NCBI GenBank assembly: GCA_001275005.1
Contig: JWZX01003053.1
Location: 1 to 23,768 of the forward strand
Direction: 5' to 3'
Origin: Chrysochromulina tobinii
Taxonomy: Eukaryota; Haptophyta; Prymnesiales; Chrysochromulinaceae
DNA length: 23,768 bases
The notes beneath the pieces are model-generated. The model had not been told where the DNA came from. It worked only from the letters and a program-made list of their open reading frames with translations, and ran no database searches. The translations under genes were made by a program, and so were the position numbers. Positions 1-8,167 of this stretch are shown here, piece after piece; within the stretch, counting starts at the first letter, position 1, and the number at the start of each line of letters is the position of its first letter.

Positions 1-1881
1 GCGGCGGTGGTGAGGGTGAGGGCGGTGCCTTTGGATATGGCGCGTAGCTGATCGGGGTAATGACAAGTTGCCCGTTTCCCGAGTGAACTCCTTGTGCATT
101 GAGCTCGATGTAGCCAGAAGCGAAGCTCGACCCTCCGCCAGCACCTCCGCCGCAAGTACGCAGATGATCTTGCGCTGCAGATGTCCATTCACCCGGCAGA
201 TGATCAAAGAATGCTGCGCCACCAAAATACCCCCCCCCCCCCACCTGCACAGTTGTACGCTCCAGTTGTAGGCACACACTGTCCAAAGCCGAATCCGCCT
301 CCACTTCCCAATCTGCCGTCGCAACTCCCTGGGAAGTAAGGGGCAACGCCGCCCAGCAATTGGGTACCTCCTGTGTTGAGGCACCCACCGCCACCGTGCC
401 CACCGGCACCGTTGCCACCAATCGGACCTCCTCCTGCGCCACCTGAAGACCAACTAGACGCTCCTCCACCACCGCCAGCAACGACCAGACGTGTTGTGAG
501 GTCGGTCAATCTGGTCCGGACATCAGTTGCGCCGCCGCCAGGCGCAGCATTTAACAATTGATTGGGACTAGGGGGCCGGCTTGGACCTCCTCCGTTGTAT
601 CCTCCCAGATTGGTCGAGATGGAATAATCCGAATTGCGAGACGCCCCTGCTCCGCCAACAAGGATGTACAGCGTTTGACCGGCGCTGACATTGATCAGCG
701 CTGTGATACGGCCACCAAGACCTCCTGCGCCCCATTGGCCGGAGTTGTATCCTGTTCCTCCAAGAGGCGCCATAAGCATCGATGCGAACCGAGGAAACAA
801 ATGGCGGAACGATGTAGGTCTGAGCCATACCGGAAAACATGAATGTGGTCGCTGCTGGTATTGGTGGTCTTGAGGGCGAGGACGGCGGCGGCGAGGGCGA
901 GGGCGGCGGCGGCGAGGGCGAGGGCGGCGGCGGCGAGGGCGAGGGCGGCGGCGGGCATGTTGAGACTGTGCCTGGGCCAGAGACGCCGTCAGTGAGGGTC
1001 GTTGGCCAAAAGCAGACGGCGGATATAGGCCAATGCGCCACATCACGAGTGCCGACATAGACATTTTGTCCCCCTTGGTACGCGGTATTCCCGTAGATCG
1101 AGGAAGACGTTATCCTGGCTGTGCCGGAATTGACATTGACACCGCCGCCATATCCCGCCCTCTCCCCCCACCAATAATATCCATTTCCAGCTGTATTCCC
1201 GTAGATCGAGGAAGACGTTATCGTGACCGTGCCATAAATGACATTGACACCGCCTCCATCATGTGAAACTGTGTTCCCACTGATGGTGCACGATGAGATG
1301 GCCACTGTTCCTGTTCCACCCTGCTGATACCAGACAATGACACCGCCGCCCCAAACAGCTGTGTTCCCACTGATGGTGCACGATGACAAGGTCACAGTGC
1401 CGCTGAAGACATAGATACCGCCGCCATCGTCAGCTGAGTTCCCACTTATGGTGCATGATGAGATGGTCACTGTGCCAGAATAGACATTGACACCACCGCC
1501 CCTTTGCGATCCGTCAGGCTGACCAGGCACACCCCCCAATACGTACCCCCTGGTGATGCTGAGCCCGATCAGTTGCACGACGCCCGACAAGCCCGGGTTG
1601 ATGTACAGCACGCGACGCCGACTCGAGTAGCTCCCTTGTGCATCCAGCACGACCGAGCCTGCCACCGCCGCCTCGATGACGACGCTCCTGGTGACGCTGA
1701 GCTGGGCGGTGAGGTAATAGGTGCCGGAAGCAAGGACGATGCGGCCGACGGCGGTGTTGGCGAGTGCACTGGTCAGGTCGGCGACGGTGCTCACCGCGGT
1801 CTGCAGCTCACGGCGGTGGCTGGGCACAGTGGACTGCGAGGCGACGCTACCGACGATGAGCAGGAAGGTGCCCAACATCAT
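1..1881 (-). CDS. Secreted beta-helix plus glycine-rich surface protein, 3' end outside the window, two frame breaks
   Basis: The protein starts at ATG 1881 with a clear signal peptide (MMLGTFLLIVGSVASQS), so it is probably secreted or on the cell surface. Residues from about 95 to 270 hold repeats of the type TISSCTISGN and SSIYGNTA with GGGV turns, as in right-handed parallel beta-helix (pectin-lyase fold, Pmp-like) proteins. A Pro/Ser linker (SPPPPSPSPPPP type, 880-960) follows, then a glycine-rich domain (DAYGA, LGGRITALINVSAGQTLYIL, GGGGGASSW). The reading frame breaks twice. Near 757-766 one extra base moves the glycine domain into the next frame. At the 13-C run 230-242 one extra base, or two missing, shifts it again. 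After each break the new frame continues the same domain: the last piece reads GYFGGAAFF, then NGQLVITPIS, then another Pro/Ser linker reaching base 1. The breaks could be assembly errors or a decaying gene. Adhesion or cell-coat function is inference. Confidence 0.72.
230..242. repeat. 13-nt C homopolymer inside the glycine-rich domain
   Basis: An uninterrupted run of 13 C (poly-G on the coding minus strand) encodes Gly. Domain-like sequence continues beyond it only if the run is 12 or 15 long. It is therefore either a length error or a slippage-prone site. Confidence 0.9.
885..955. repeat. 18-bp tandem repeat coding a Ser/Pro linker
   Basis: About four imperfect copies of GGCGGCGGCGAGGGCGAG on the plus strand encode SPPPPSP units on the minus strand, between the beta-helix and glycine-rich domains. 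The first bases of the window hold a similar linker. Confidence 0.8.
1065..1500. repeat. Diverged coding repeats of the beta-helix
   Basis: Related segments recur. ATTCCCGTAGATCGAGGAAG occurs twice (near 1088 and 1196). A TTCCCACTGATGGTGCACGA type unit occurs three times (near 1273, 1365 and 1438). They encode successive beta-helix rungs and imply growth by internal duplication. Confidence 0.75.
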
Positions 1882-2690
1882 CGAAGAAGGGGCGACGACG
1901 CGCTGGATGTGCGCCGCGACGAGTGCGCAAATGGATTATTGCGAGCATTGCGATCGCGCCTCGCTCGGTTTCTTCCACACGAGGAGCTCGTTCCGCACAA
2001 GTTTCCACAGGCGATTAGTGCCGCGAGTTAGTTCGGCGCTCGGGATCGCCGTTTCGGAAGGTAGATCATCGCCCCCAGCCCCCTGGAAACCTCGATGGAA
2101 ACCTCGGATTGGAGAACAAAAATTTAGTAGTTTCGTTTTCACAGATCACACGACGAAACCGTGCATTCACGTTCACAGTTCCTGATGAACCGCGTGTTAC
2201 GCGATAATCTGAGTGAGTTTATTGATAATAATCATGTCGTATCCATGGTCGTACGACACCCCTGCCACGACAACTGCGCTCCACGGTCGACTCCACGGTC
2301 CAGGTCGAAGCGGTGGAATCCAGGGACGGACCGCAAGCCGAGCAAGAGCACACGCTGCCCGCCCGTGGGTTCGGCTCTCCTTCACTATCTTGGACCCACC
2401 TCTCCACGAGTCTTACCAAGACCGCCTCCGCTTGCCTCCGCTTCCGCCGCGCCGCCACGGCGGCCTGCACTCTTGCTCTTCTTGGCCTGTGCCGCCACCA
2501 TCCGTCCTTGACGCTTCCCTCGTCGTCCTCCCTCCTTGACCTCAGCTCGCCGTCTCTCCTCCCTCCTTGCGTACTGCACTCGCTCCTTGCATATTTCCAG
2601 TCGCCGTATCTCTTGACCCACCACCGCAATCGCCAAGACAGTTGCCATTGCCTCCGACGCCACCCCACCTTTCCGTATGGCCTCAGGTCA
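1882..2690. other. Intergenic region, no supported gene
   Basis: This region is upstream of the beta-helix gene and downstream of the SAP gene. Open frames exist on both strands, but they are Arg/Pro/Ser-rich and resemble no family. The minus frame around 2385-2663 gives a charged helical peptide with no convincing start. Plus-strand pyrimidine-rich tracts are frequent (2380-2620). The promoter of the beta-helix gene should lie within the first few hundred bases above 1881, but I can point to no specific element. Confidence 0.6.
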
Positions 2691-2775
2691 GCCCTGTTCT
2701 TGAACAAGCCCTGTTCTTGAACAAGCTCTGTTCTTGAACCAGCCCTGTTCTTGAACAAGCCCTGTTCTTGAATCA
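2691..2775. repeat. Five 17-bp tandem units, each containing an inverted repeat
   Basis: The units start at 2691, 2708, 2725, 2742 and 2759. The consensus is GCCCTGTTCTTGAACAA with few changes. Each unit contains TGTTC-TT-GAACA, a dyad with a 2-bp centre (one arm altered in units 3 and 5). The array lies just past the stop codon of the SAP gene (2787), probably in its 3' UTR or downstream flank. Confidence 0.92.
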
Positions 2776-2786
2776 GCCCTACGGCT

Positions 2787-5117
2787 TCAGGCGGCTCCGA
2801 GGCGCGTGGAGCGCCTCGTAGAGGTCGCCTGCTGCGGAGTTGCTCCCTCGGGCGCCATCTTGTTGCCGCGCTTCGGACGGGGAGCTGTCTGGGGAGCGGC
2901 CACTTCGGCCGCCTCGGGAGCGATCGCCTTTTCCTCCTTCGAGGACGTGACGCAGCAGGTCTCAAGGGGCTGTGAAGAGGTCTCAAGGGCCGCGGCAGTT
3001 GGGGCAGCTTTCGACCCGAGCAGCCGCTCAACGAGCACCGACTTTTTGCCCACAGTGCTCAGGCCTCTCTGCTCGCAGAGCTCCTTGAGCTCCGCGACCA
3101 GCATCGCCGTAAGCGACGCCTCCGTCTCCGCCACAACCTCTGTCATGCTCGGCTCCTCTAGCACAGCAGAGGCCGCGGTTGCCTCCGCGGGCGCTGCCTC
3201 GATGGGCGCTGCCTCGATGGGCGCTGCCTCGATGGGCGCTGCCTCGGCGGGCGCTGCCTCAGCGGGCGCTGCCTCGACGGGCGCTGCCTCGGCGGGCGCT
3301 GCCTCGGCGGGCGCTGCCTCGACGGGCGCTGCCTCGATGGGCGCTGCCTCGATGGGCGCTGCCTCGATGGGCGCTGCCTCGATGGGCGCTGCCTCGATGG
3401 GCGCTGCCTTGATGGGCGCTGCCTCGGTCGGAGGGAGCACGACTGCAAAGACGTTCGAGATCGAGCGGAGATTGCTCTTGGGCGTCTTGCCGCCTGCCCT
3501 TTTGGCCGGCGGCGTGGCGGCGTCGGCCCGAGTGTCGCTCGGCTTCACAGCGCTCAAGGGCGGCGTTGCGGCCTGGTACGTCTCGCACGCGGCCTTGAAC
3601 GTCTGCTCAGCGCCTCCCTCAGCGGCGGTCATGGCGGCCACGGGCTTGGGCGTCAGCTGGGGCGTGCATGCCAGGGCTTCGAGGGCCGCCAGAATGGGCC
3701 CCGGCGACGCGATGGGCGTGCCGGCGGCATCAGTCCATGGGCTCGGCCAGGACGCTGCCTCGACCGCCTTGGCGTCGGCCTTGGCGGTGGCCTTGGCGGT
3801 GGCCTTGGCGTCGGCCTTGGCGGTGGCTTGGGCGGCCTCCGCGGCCGCAGCCGCCGCACACATGGCCTCCAGGGTCAAGGTGCCTTCGGCGCGCTTGGCC
3901 ATCTCGGCGGTGAGCTTCGCATACTTCTTGCCGTTCCAGTGGCAGATGAGCTCGATGAGGCGCGGCCACATCTCATGCCCGGTGGTCGTGCAGCGCACCT
4001 TCCCATTCGGCAGCCACTCGTAATCCCCGACCATCTCGAGGAATGCATGCGCCTCCGCCTCTGCCTCACGCCCCTCGTGCTTGTGAGCTGCGGGCGTCGC
4101 GCCGCGCGCCTCCTGCAGCACGCCGTCCGTGCCGAAGACAGACAGCGTGGGCGTCGCCTCGGGCGTGCCGACGAAGCGGATGTGCGTATTCAGTTTCGTG
4201 GCCATCACCTCCGTCGGCGGCGCGTCGTCGGCGCCCACCTCAGCGAACAGCCACTCGCTCTCCCACTTGCCATCCCACTCCTCCACTTCCCAGGCCTCGT
4301 ACGCGGCCATGTCCCACGCCGACCACTCCTGCGCCCCCCAGTCGGCGGCGGTGCCCTCCTCGGGCTCGTCAATCGCGTGCCAGAGCGTCAGCTCAGTCGT
4401 GTCGCCGACCGGGGAGCTTGCCACCCAGGCGCCCGCGCGCGCATTGGGCACCACGCGTGCCTCGCCGCCCGAGTCGAATCGCACGTGCACATTGGTGCGG
4501 CCGGCGGTGGGCATGGGCGAGCTGGTCATGGACGCCGAGACGCTCATGGCGGCCGTGTGCTCGGCGTCCATGTAGACCGAGGGCGGAGGCGCGAGGGGTG
4601 AGGCGCGGGCGACCGGTGAGCTTAGAGCCCCCGCGGGCGACGTGGGCGAAGGGTGGAAGATACCGACGGCGATGAGCTCGCCCGTGGGCGACGTGGTGGT
4701 GCGAAGAGGCGTGAAGTCGCCCTGGACGCTCATCGCGCTCGGCGTCCGCCGCGCGATGGGGGTTGGCATCGCATAACGAACGGACCGCTCCGGCACGGCC
4801 ATCTGCTCGAGCTTTCCGAAGGACACGCGCCTGGACTGGAGGCGATCAGAGCGCGACAAGGGCGTCTTCTTGGCAGACTTCTGGGCCGAGGCAATGCTCT
4901 GCGGCGTGGTCTTGATCGGCGTGGGACGCGCGATGACCTGCGAAGCACATTGCCGAATGAGTTGGATCGCGCGCGCGCGCGCGCAAGAGACTCATTTCGA
5001 AGGCGTGAATGGCGCCGGGAGGGATGTTGAGTTTGAGTGGCTGTCAGGCTGACGCACCGACGGCTTGACGGGCGAGGCGCTGATGCGCACGTTGGGCGAA
5101 GAGGCTGAGAGCGGCAT
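2787..5117 (-). CDS. SAP-domain protein with SURF2-like segment and RVSF motif, two exons
   Basis: Exon 1 is 5117-5058 (ATG at 5117, MPLSASSPNVRISASPVKPS). Exon 2 is 4937-2787 (VIARPTPIKTTPQSIASAQ onward). Joined they give about 736 residues in one frame. Residues 57-60 are RVSF inside RRVSFG, a protein phosphatase 1 docking type motif, and many S/T-P sites follow, which could be Cdk targets. Residues about 314-364 (FLEMVGDYEWLPNGKVRC, TGHEM, GKKYAKL) resemble the SURF2 family core. Next come a TAKADAK repeat, 16 copies of an EAAPI-type pentapeptide and a SAP domain at about 629-663 (LVAELKELCEQRGLSTVGKK). SAP domains bind DNA or RNA. The tail is basic (TRRSTRLGAA). A nuclear, chromatin-associated role is likely but inferred. 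A downstream-only start at the TTG near 4859 is less convincing than the spliced ATG start. Confidence 0.85.
3181..3420. repeat. 16 x 15-bp coding minisatellite
   Basis: Sixteen head-to-tail 15-bp units of the type GCCTCGATGGGCGCT are read on the minus strand as pentapeptides APIEA, APAEA or APVEA. The unit length keeps the frame open whatever the copy number. Middle copies (3241-3330) carry GCG/ACG variants, while the outer copies are nearly identical, which suggests recent local expansion. Confidence 0.95.
3755..3835. repeat. 12-bp coding repeat (ATAK/ADAK)
   Basis: Repeats of GCCTTGGCGGTG or GCCTTGGCGTCG on the plus strand encode alternating Ala-Thr-Ala-Lys and Ala-Asp-Ala-Lys on the minus strand of the SAP gene, a predicted charged helix. 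Confidence 0.85.
4938..5057 (-). other. Intron 1 of the SAP-domain gene
   Basis: This is a 120-nt intron read on the minus strand. The donor GTGCGT follows a TCG codon and the acceptor is TGTGCTTCGCAG before GTC. It is phase 0 on both sides. Without removal, the exon 2 frame meets a stop at 4992-4994. Both flanking peptides are similar Ser/Pro/Thr/Lys-rich sequence. The intron contains a GC dinucleotide run (about 4968-4984). Confidence 0.8.
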
Positions 5118-5334
5118 GTGATGAGAGTCGGAAAGCCGATTATTTGAATGCGTCGTGGAAGCGAGCGTCTCGGGCGACGTGGCCGCGAGACTGTGCCGCG
5201 AGCGGGAAAAAGTTTGAGAACGTCAAGAAGGACCCTGTACGGGCGGAGATGTACGGGCGAAAACTACATTGTACTTCCCCGGGCACGGTGTCGTGCCTTC
5301 CTGCATCCGCTGATGAAGAAAGTCTCTCGCAGCC

Positions 5335-7254
5335 TCAGGTGGCAGCCTTGCTCTCCGACACAAGCTGACGCACGAGGTCAATGGCGGCCACCGAGCCCAC
5401 GATGACCGCCTTCGAGAGGTCGACGTCGCCGCTCTCCATCTGGCTGATGAGCCCGTCCATCGTGGCCACGCGCACGAGCCCAATCGGGATGCCCTCGACC
5501 GCACCACCGCCGGGGGGCGGAGGCACCGCGCCTTTGGCGACGAGCTCGCGATAGGCGGCGTCGAGGTCCTCCTTGACGAGGAAGAAGGGGAAGAGGGCGC
5601 CGCCGCCCTTGTCTTCGAATGCGACGCGCTCCGAGTAGAAGAGCGGCACCTGCCCTTTGGTCTCGTCAAGGGTAGTGGGCAGCAGCACGCCCTCCTTCAT
5701 ATTGTACTGCAGCGCACGGTTGGCGAGCACCACTTGCCGTTTCGAAGGGCGCAGCCGCAGCTCGCCTCCCAGATCGGGCTGCTCCTTGCGCACGAGCGGG
5801 AAGTAGACCTCGGGCAGCGTCACCACCTTGAAGCGCGCCTCGGGGCTCGTGCGTTGGAGCACGCGTAGCTCGAGCAAGGCTTCCGAAGGGTCGAGCCACA
5901 GATAGCCCACCCGACCGCCATTAGCGGTAAGGAATGGAGAGCTCTCCTCGTTGACAAGGGCGACCACCGGTACCTTGGCCAGCTTCGCCTCGATCTGTTG
6001 GCGGCTCAGCTTGACGCCGCCGGCCGAGGGGGCCGCCACGCCACCGTCGGCAGCCATCGCAGCCGGCGGCCACACGCCGGCGCGCGTTGACGTTGCGGCG
6101 GCCGCGCCGGCTGCGAGTACAAGGCGCCGCGTGGACGAAACTGGCGGTCCGTCAAGGCGCCGCGTGGACGAAACGGGCGGACCGTCTTCGTCTTCGCCGT
6201 CGTTCCGCAGCTGCATCCTGGTCGACGCGCGGGCGCGGTTGGGCAGCGCCACCGTCCGGATGGCCTCGGCGACCCCGTCCGCCGCATTCGAGCTCACCAC
6301 ATGGCGCGCGACCTTCTTAACGGAAGCGACCGCGTTCCCCATGGCCACCGGATAGCCCACCAGCCGAAGCATCTCGAGATCGTTCTCGCCATCGCCCACG
6401 GCCATGACCGAGGATGGCCGCACTCCAAGGGAGCGGAGCATGGTGCGTACGGCAGCGCCCTTGGAGGTGCCCGCGGGCAAGATCTCGAGCGTCCAGTCGA
6501 GCGCCTGCACCACGCGCGCCGGCTCTCGCGTCCTCCTGAGCGCCTCCTCGAGCCGCACACGCAGCGGCGCCACCGCCTCCGGACTCGAGCAGAGCACGAG
6601 CAGCTTGGAGACGGCGGTGCGCGCGTCGGCGCCGCGCGGCACCGCCGCCGCGCGCACCGCCGCGCTCACGCGCCACGGCGCCTGCACGTCGCCCTCCGTC
6701 GCCGCCGCCGCCGCCGCGAGCGACGCCCTGTCCCAGGGCGTCTCGCACTGGGCATCGTCGTAAGAGCTATATTTGACGGAACGCCCGTCGAGGCACGGCG
6801 TGATGAGCCGATGCGATACGGTGGTCGTCGGGTCGTCGTTGCGGCAGTAGGCGCACACGGTCACGCTCGGATCGCCCTCGCACGCCGCCTCGATGCGCTC
6901 GATCGCAGAAGGCGCAAGGATCTCATCCACGATCTTCTTCCCAGCGATGTCGTAGGCCACGAGGCCCTGGAGAAAGACTCCCGGCGTGACGAGATTGTGC
7001 GGCTCGAGCACATCCTGGACCCACGGGCCAGCGCGTGCTCGGCCGGTAGCGAGCAGCACTTTCAGGCCAGCGTCGCGTGCCTCCTGGATTGAGGCGGCCA
7101 CGGTGGGCGTCATTTCGTGCTGTGGATTGAGTGTTGTGCCATCGGCGTCGAGGACCACCGTGGTGATGGGCGCGCGGCGTCGGAGCAACGAGCGGATGAA
7201 GGCGCCATTCGAGGGTGTCGCTGCGGCGACGAGCACCAAGAACGACGATCGCAT
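5335..7254 (-). CDS. Cof-type HAD phosphatase fused to a Tic22-like domain, plastid-targeted
   Basis: One unbroken frame of 639 residues runs from ATG 7254; longer readings lack an ATG. The N-terminus (MRSSFLVLVAAATPSNGAF then RSLLRRR) looks like a signal peptide plus transit peptide for a secondary plastid. Residues about 31-335 form a HAD hydrolase of the Cof/YidA type: VVLDADGTT with D36 and D38, motif II at T70, K265, and GDGEND with D288 and D292, with a large cap between motifs II and III. Such enzymes remove phosphate from sugars or cofactors; the substrate is unknown. Residues about 415-630 match the Tic22 family (KVPVVALVNEESSPF, LPEVYFPLVRKE, VPLFYSERVAFE, PFFLVKEDLDAAY), an intermembrane-space chaperone of plastid protein import. 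Between them, RR376-377 with a hydrophobic stretch and AMA at 399-401 resembles a twin-arginine lumen signal. Confidence 0.85.
   Translation of the reverse strand: MRSSFLVLVAAATPSNGAFIRSLLRRRAPITTVVLDADGTTLNPQHEMTPTVAASIQEARDAGLKVLLATGRARAGPWVQDVLEPHNLVTPGVFLQGLVAYDIAGKKIVDEILAPSAIERIEAACEGDPSVTVCAYCRNDDPTTTVSHRLITPCLDGRSVKYSSYDDAQCETPWDRASLAAAAAATEGDVQAPWRVSAAVRAAAVPRGADARTAVSKLLVLCSSPEAVAPLRVRLEEALRRTREPARVVQALDWTLEILPAGTSKGAAVRTMLRSLGVRPSSVMAVGDGENDLEMLRLVGYPVAMGNAVASVKKVARHVVSSNAADGVAEAIRTVALPNRARASTRMQLRNDGEDEDGPPVSSTRRLDGPPVSSTRRLVLAAGAAAATSTRAGVWPPAAMAADGGVAAPSAGGVKLSRQQIEAKLAKVPVVALVNEESSPFLTANGGRVGYLWLDPSEALLELRVLQRTSPEARFKVVTLPEVYFPLVRKEQPDLGGELRLRPSKRQVVLANRALQYNMKEGVLLPTTLDETKGQVPLFYSERVAFEDKGGGALFPFFLVKEDLDAAYRELVAKGAVPPPPGGGAVEGIPIGLVRVATMDGLISQMESGDVDLSKAVIVGSVAAIDLVRQLVSESKAAT
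6121..6186. repeat. 33-bp in-frame tandem duplication
   Basis: Two adjacent 33-bp copies (6121-6153 and 6154-6186) with two mismatches encode DGPPVSSTRRL twice, in the linker between the HAD and Tic22-like parts. Each copy carries a twin arginine. Confidence 0.93.
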
Positions 7255-7366
7255 TTTCTGCGAGTGCGCGTCGTTTCGAGCGTCCTTACGTTCGATTCCC
7301 CCCCTGTGGGAGAGTTTCACCGGCACGAGTTTCTCCAGTGAAGTGAAAAACCAGATATATTCCACT

Positions 7367-8167
7367 TCACATCGCCGGCACGGGTGCGGCGTGCGCAAGG
7401 TGCCCCGCAATCTTGCCGAGCGAGGCGACCTGCTTTGCGACCTGCTCGCTGATCACCCGGCGCATCTGGGCCTCACGCTCCGCGGCGCTCGCCGCCGCCA
7501 CCTCGCTCTTCGTCGCCCGCGCCTCGGCGCTCGCCGCTGCGTCGCGCAGCTTTGCCGCCTCCGATGTCGCAGCGTCGAGCGAGGCGCGCGTGTTGCTCGC
7601 CTCCTCGCGCGCCGTGGCGAGCGAGACCTCGGCCGCCTCGGCGCGGGCCGTCGTTGCCGCGAGGTCCGCTCGCAGGGCATCGGCGGCCGCCAGCGCCTCG
7701 GCGAGCGCGGCGGCGTGCCGCTCCTCTGCCTTCGCTTGATCCGTTGCCATGAGGTCGATCTCCTCGCGCAGTGCCTTCTCGCGTGCCGCAGCCTCCGCCT
7801 CGCTCGCCTCCGTGGCCGCTTCGGCCGCCGCGACGGCCGCGGCCGCCGACGCCTCCTCTGAGATCGGCGCCTTCTCCGAGGGCGGCGGCGGCGGCGGCGG
7901 CGGCGGGGCACCCGACCGGTTTCCAGACTTGAGCGCGTCGAGCTGAGCCTGCACGTCCCGCAGCGTCGACTCCGCCGTCAGCGCGCGCTGCATTGCGTGT
8001 GGCAGCGCGCGCAGCGCCTTCTCGGACGCGCGCGCCTTACGCTGCGCCTCGCGATGGGCGTCACGCTCCTTGGTCAGGATGGCCGCATGGACCTTGGCGG
8101 CCTCCTTGAGAGCCTGCTGGGCTTCTGGCCACGACTCCTCCCATTCCATTCCGGCCTGGGGAGGCAT
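7367..8167 (-). CDS. Ala/Glu-rich coiled-coil protein
   Basis: 266 residues run from ATG 8167 (MPPQAGMEWEESWPEAQQAL). Nearly the whole chain is predicted coiled coil with heptad-like Ala, Leu, Glu and Arg spacing: residues about 15-80, then 100-255. The two parts are split by SGNRSGAP followed by nine prolines, encoded by a GGC triplet run near 7881-7908. There is no signal peptide, membrane span or recognised catalytic domain. It lies on the same strand as the HAD-Tic22 gene, 112 bp upstream of it. Low complexity prevents a family call; it could be a structural or scaffolding protein. The consistent frame and ATG support a real gene. Confidence 0.7.
   Translation of the reverse strand: MPPQAGMEWEESWPEAQQALKEAAKVHAAILTKERDAHREAQRKARASEKALRALPHAMQRALTAESTLRDVQAQLDALKSGNRSGAPPPPPPPPPSEKAPISEEASAAAAVAAAEAATEASEAEAAAREKALREEIDLMATDQAKAEERHAAALAEALAAADALRADLAATTARAEAAEVSLATAREEASNTRASLDAATSEAAKLRDAAASAEARATKSEVAAASAAEREAQMRRVISEQVAKQVASLGKIAGHLAHAAPVPAM
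7879..7908. repeat. GGC trinucleotide run coding poly-proline
   Basis: About nine GGC triplets on the plus strand encode consecutive Pro residues in the coiled-coil protein. Confidence 0.85.

Noticed and set aside
2385-2663. Charged helical minus-strand peptide (RRLEICKERVQYARREERRR)
   Set aside because: Helix-like composition is suggestive, but the frame opens on GTG, has no conserved features and lies in pyrimidine-rich flank; too weak to call.
2219-3031. Minus-strand frame of 270 Arg/Trp-rich residues
   Set aside because: It overlaps the SAP gene in another frame, runs through the 17-bp repeat array and shows no domain.
2806-4023. Long plus-strand frame with MGAASMGAAS repeats
   Set aside because: It is the antisense of the SAP gene's 15-bp and 12-bp repeats; the minus strand carries recognisable SURF2-like and SAP domains and a good intron.
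4960-4984. GC dinucleotide run as a Z-DNA or regulatory site
   Set aside because: It lies inside the SAP gene intron; simple composition in a GC-rich genome explains it.
6301-7092. Plus-strand frame of 263 residues
   Set aside because: His/Arg-rich antisense of the HAD domain, which has all its catalytic motifs on the minus strand.
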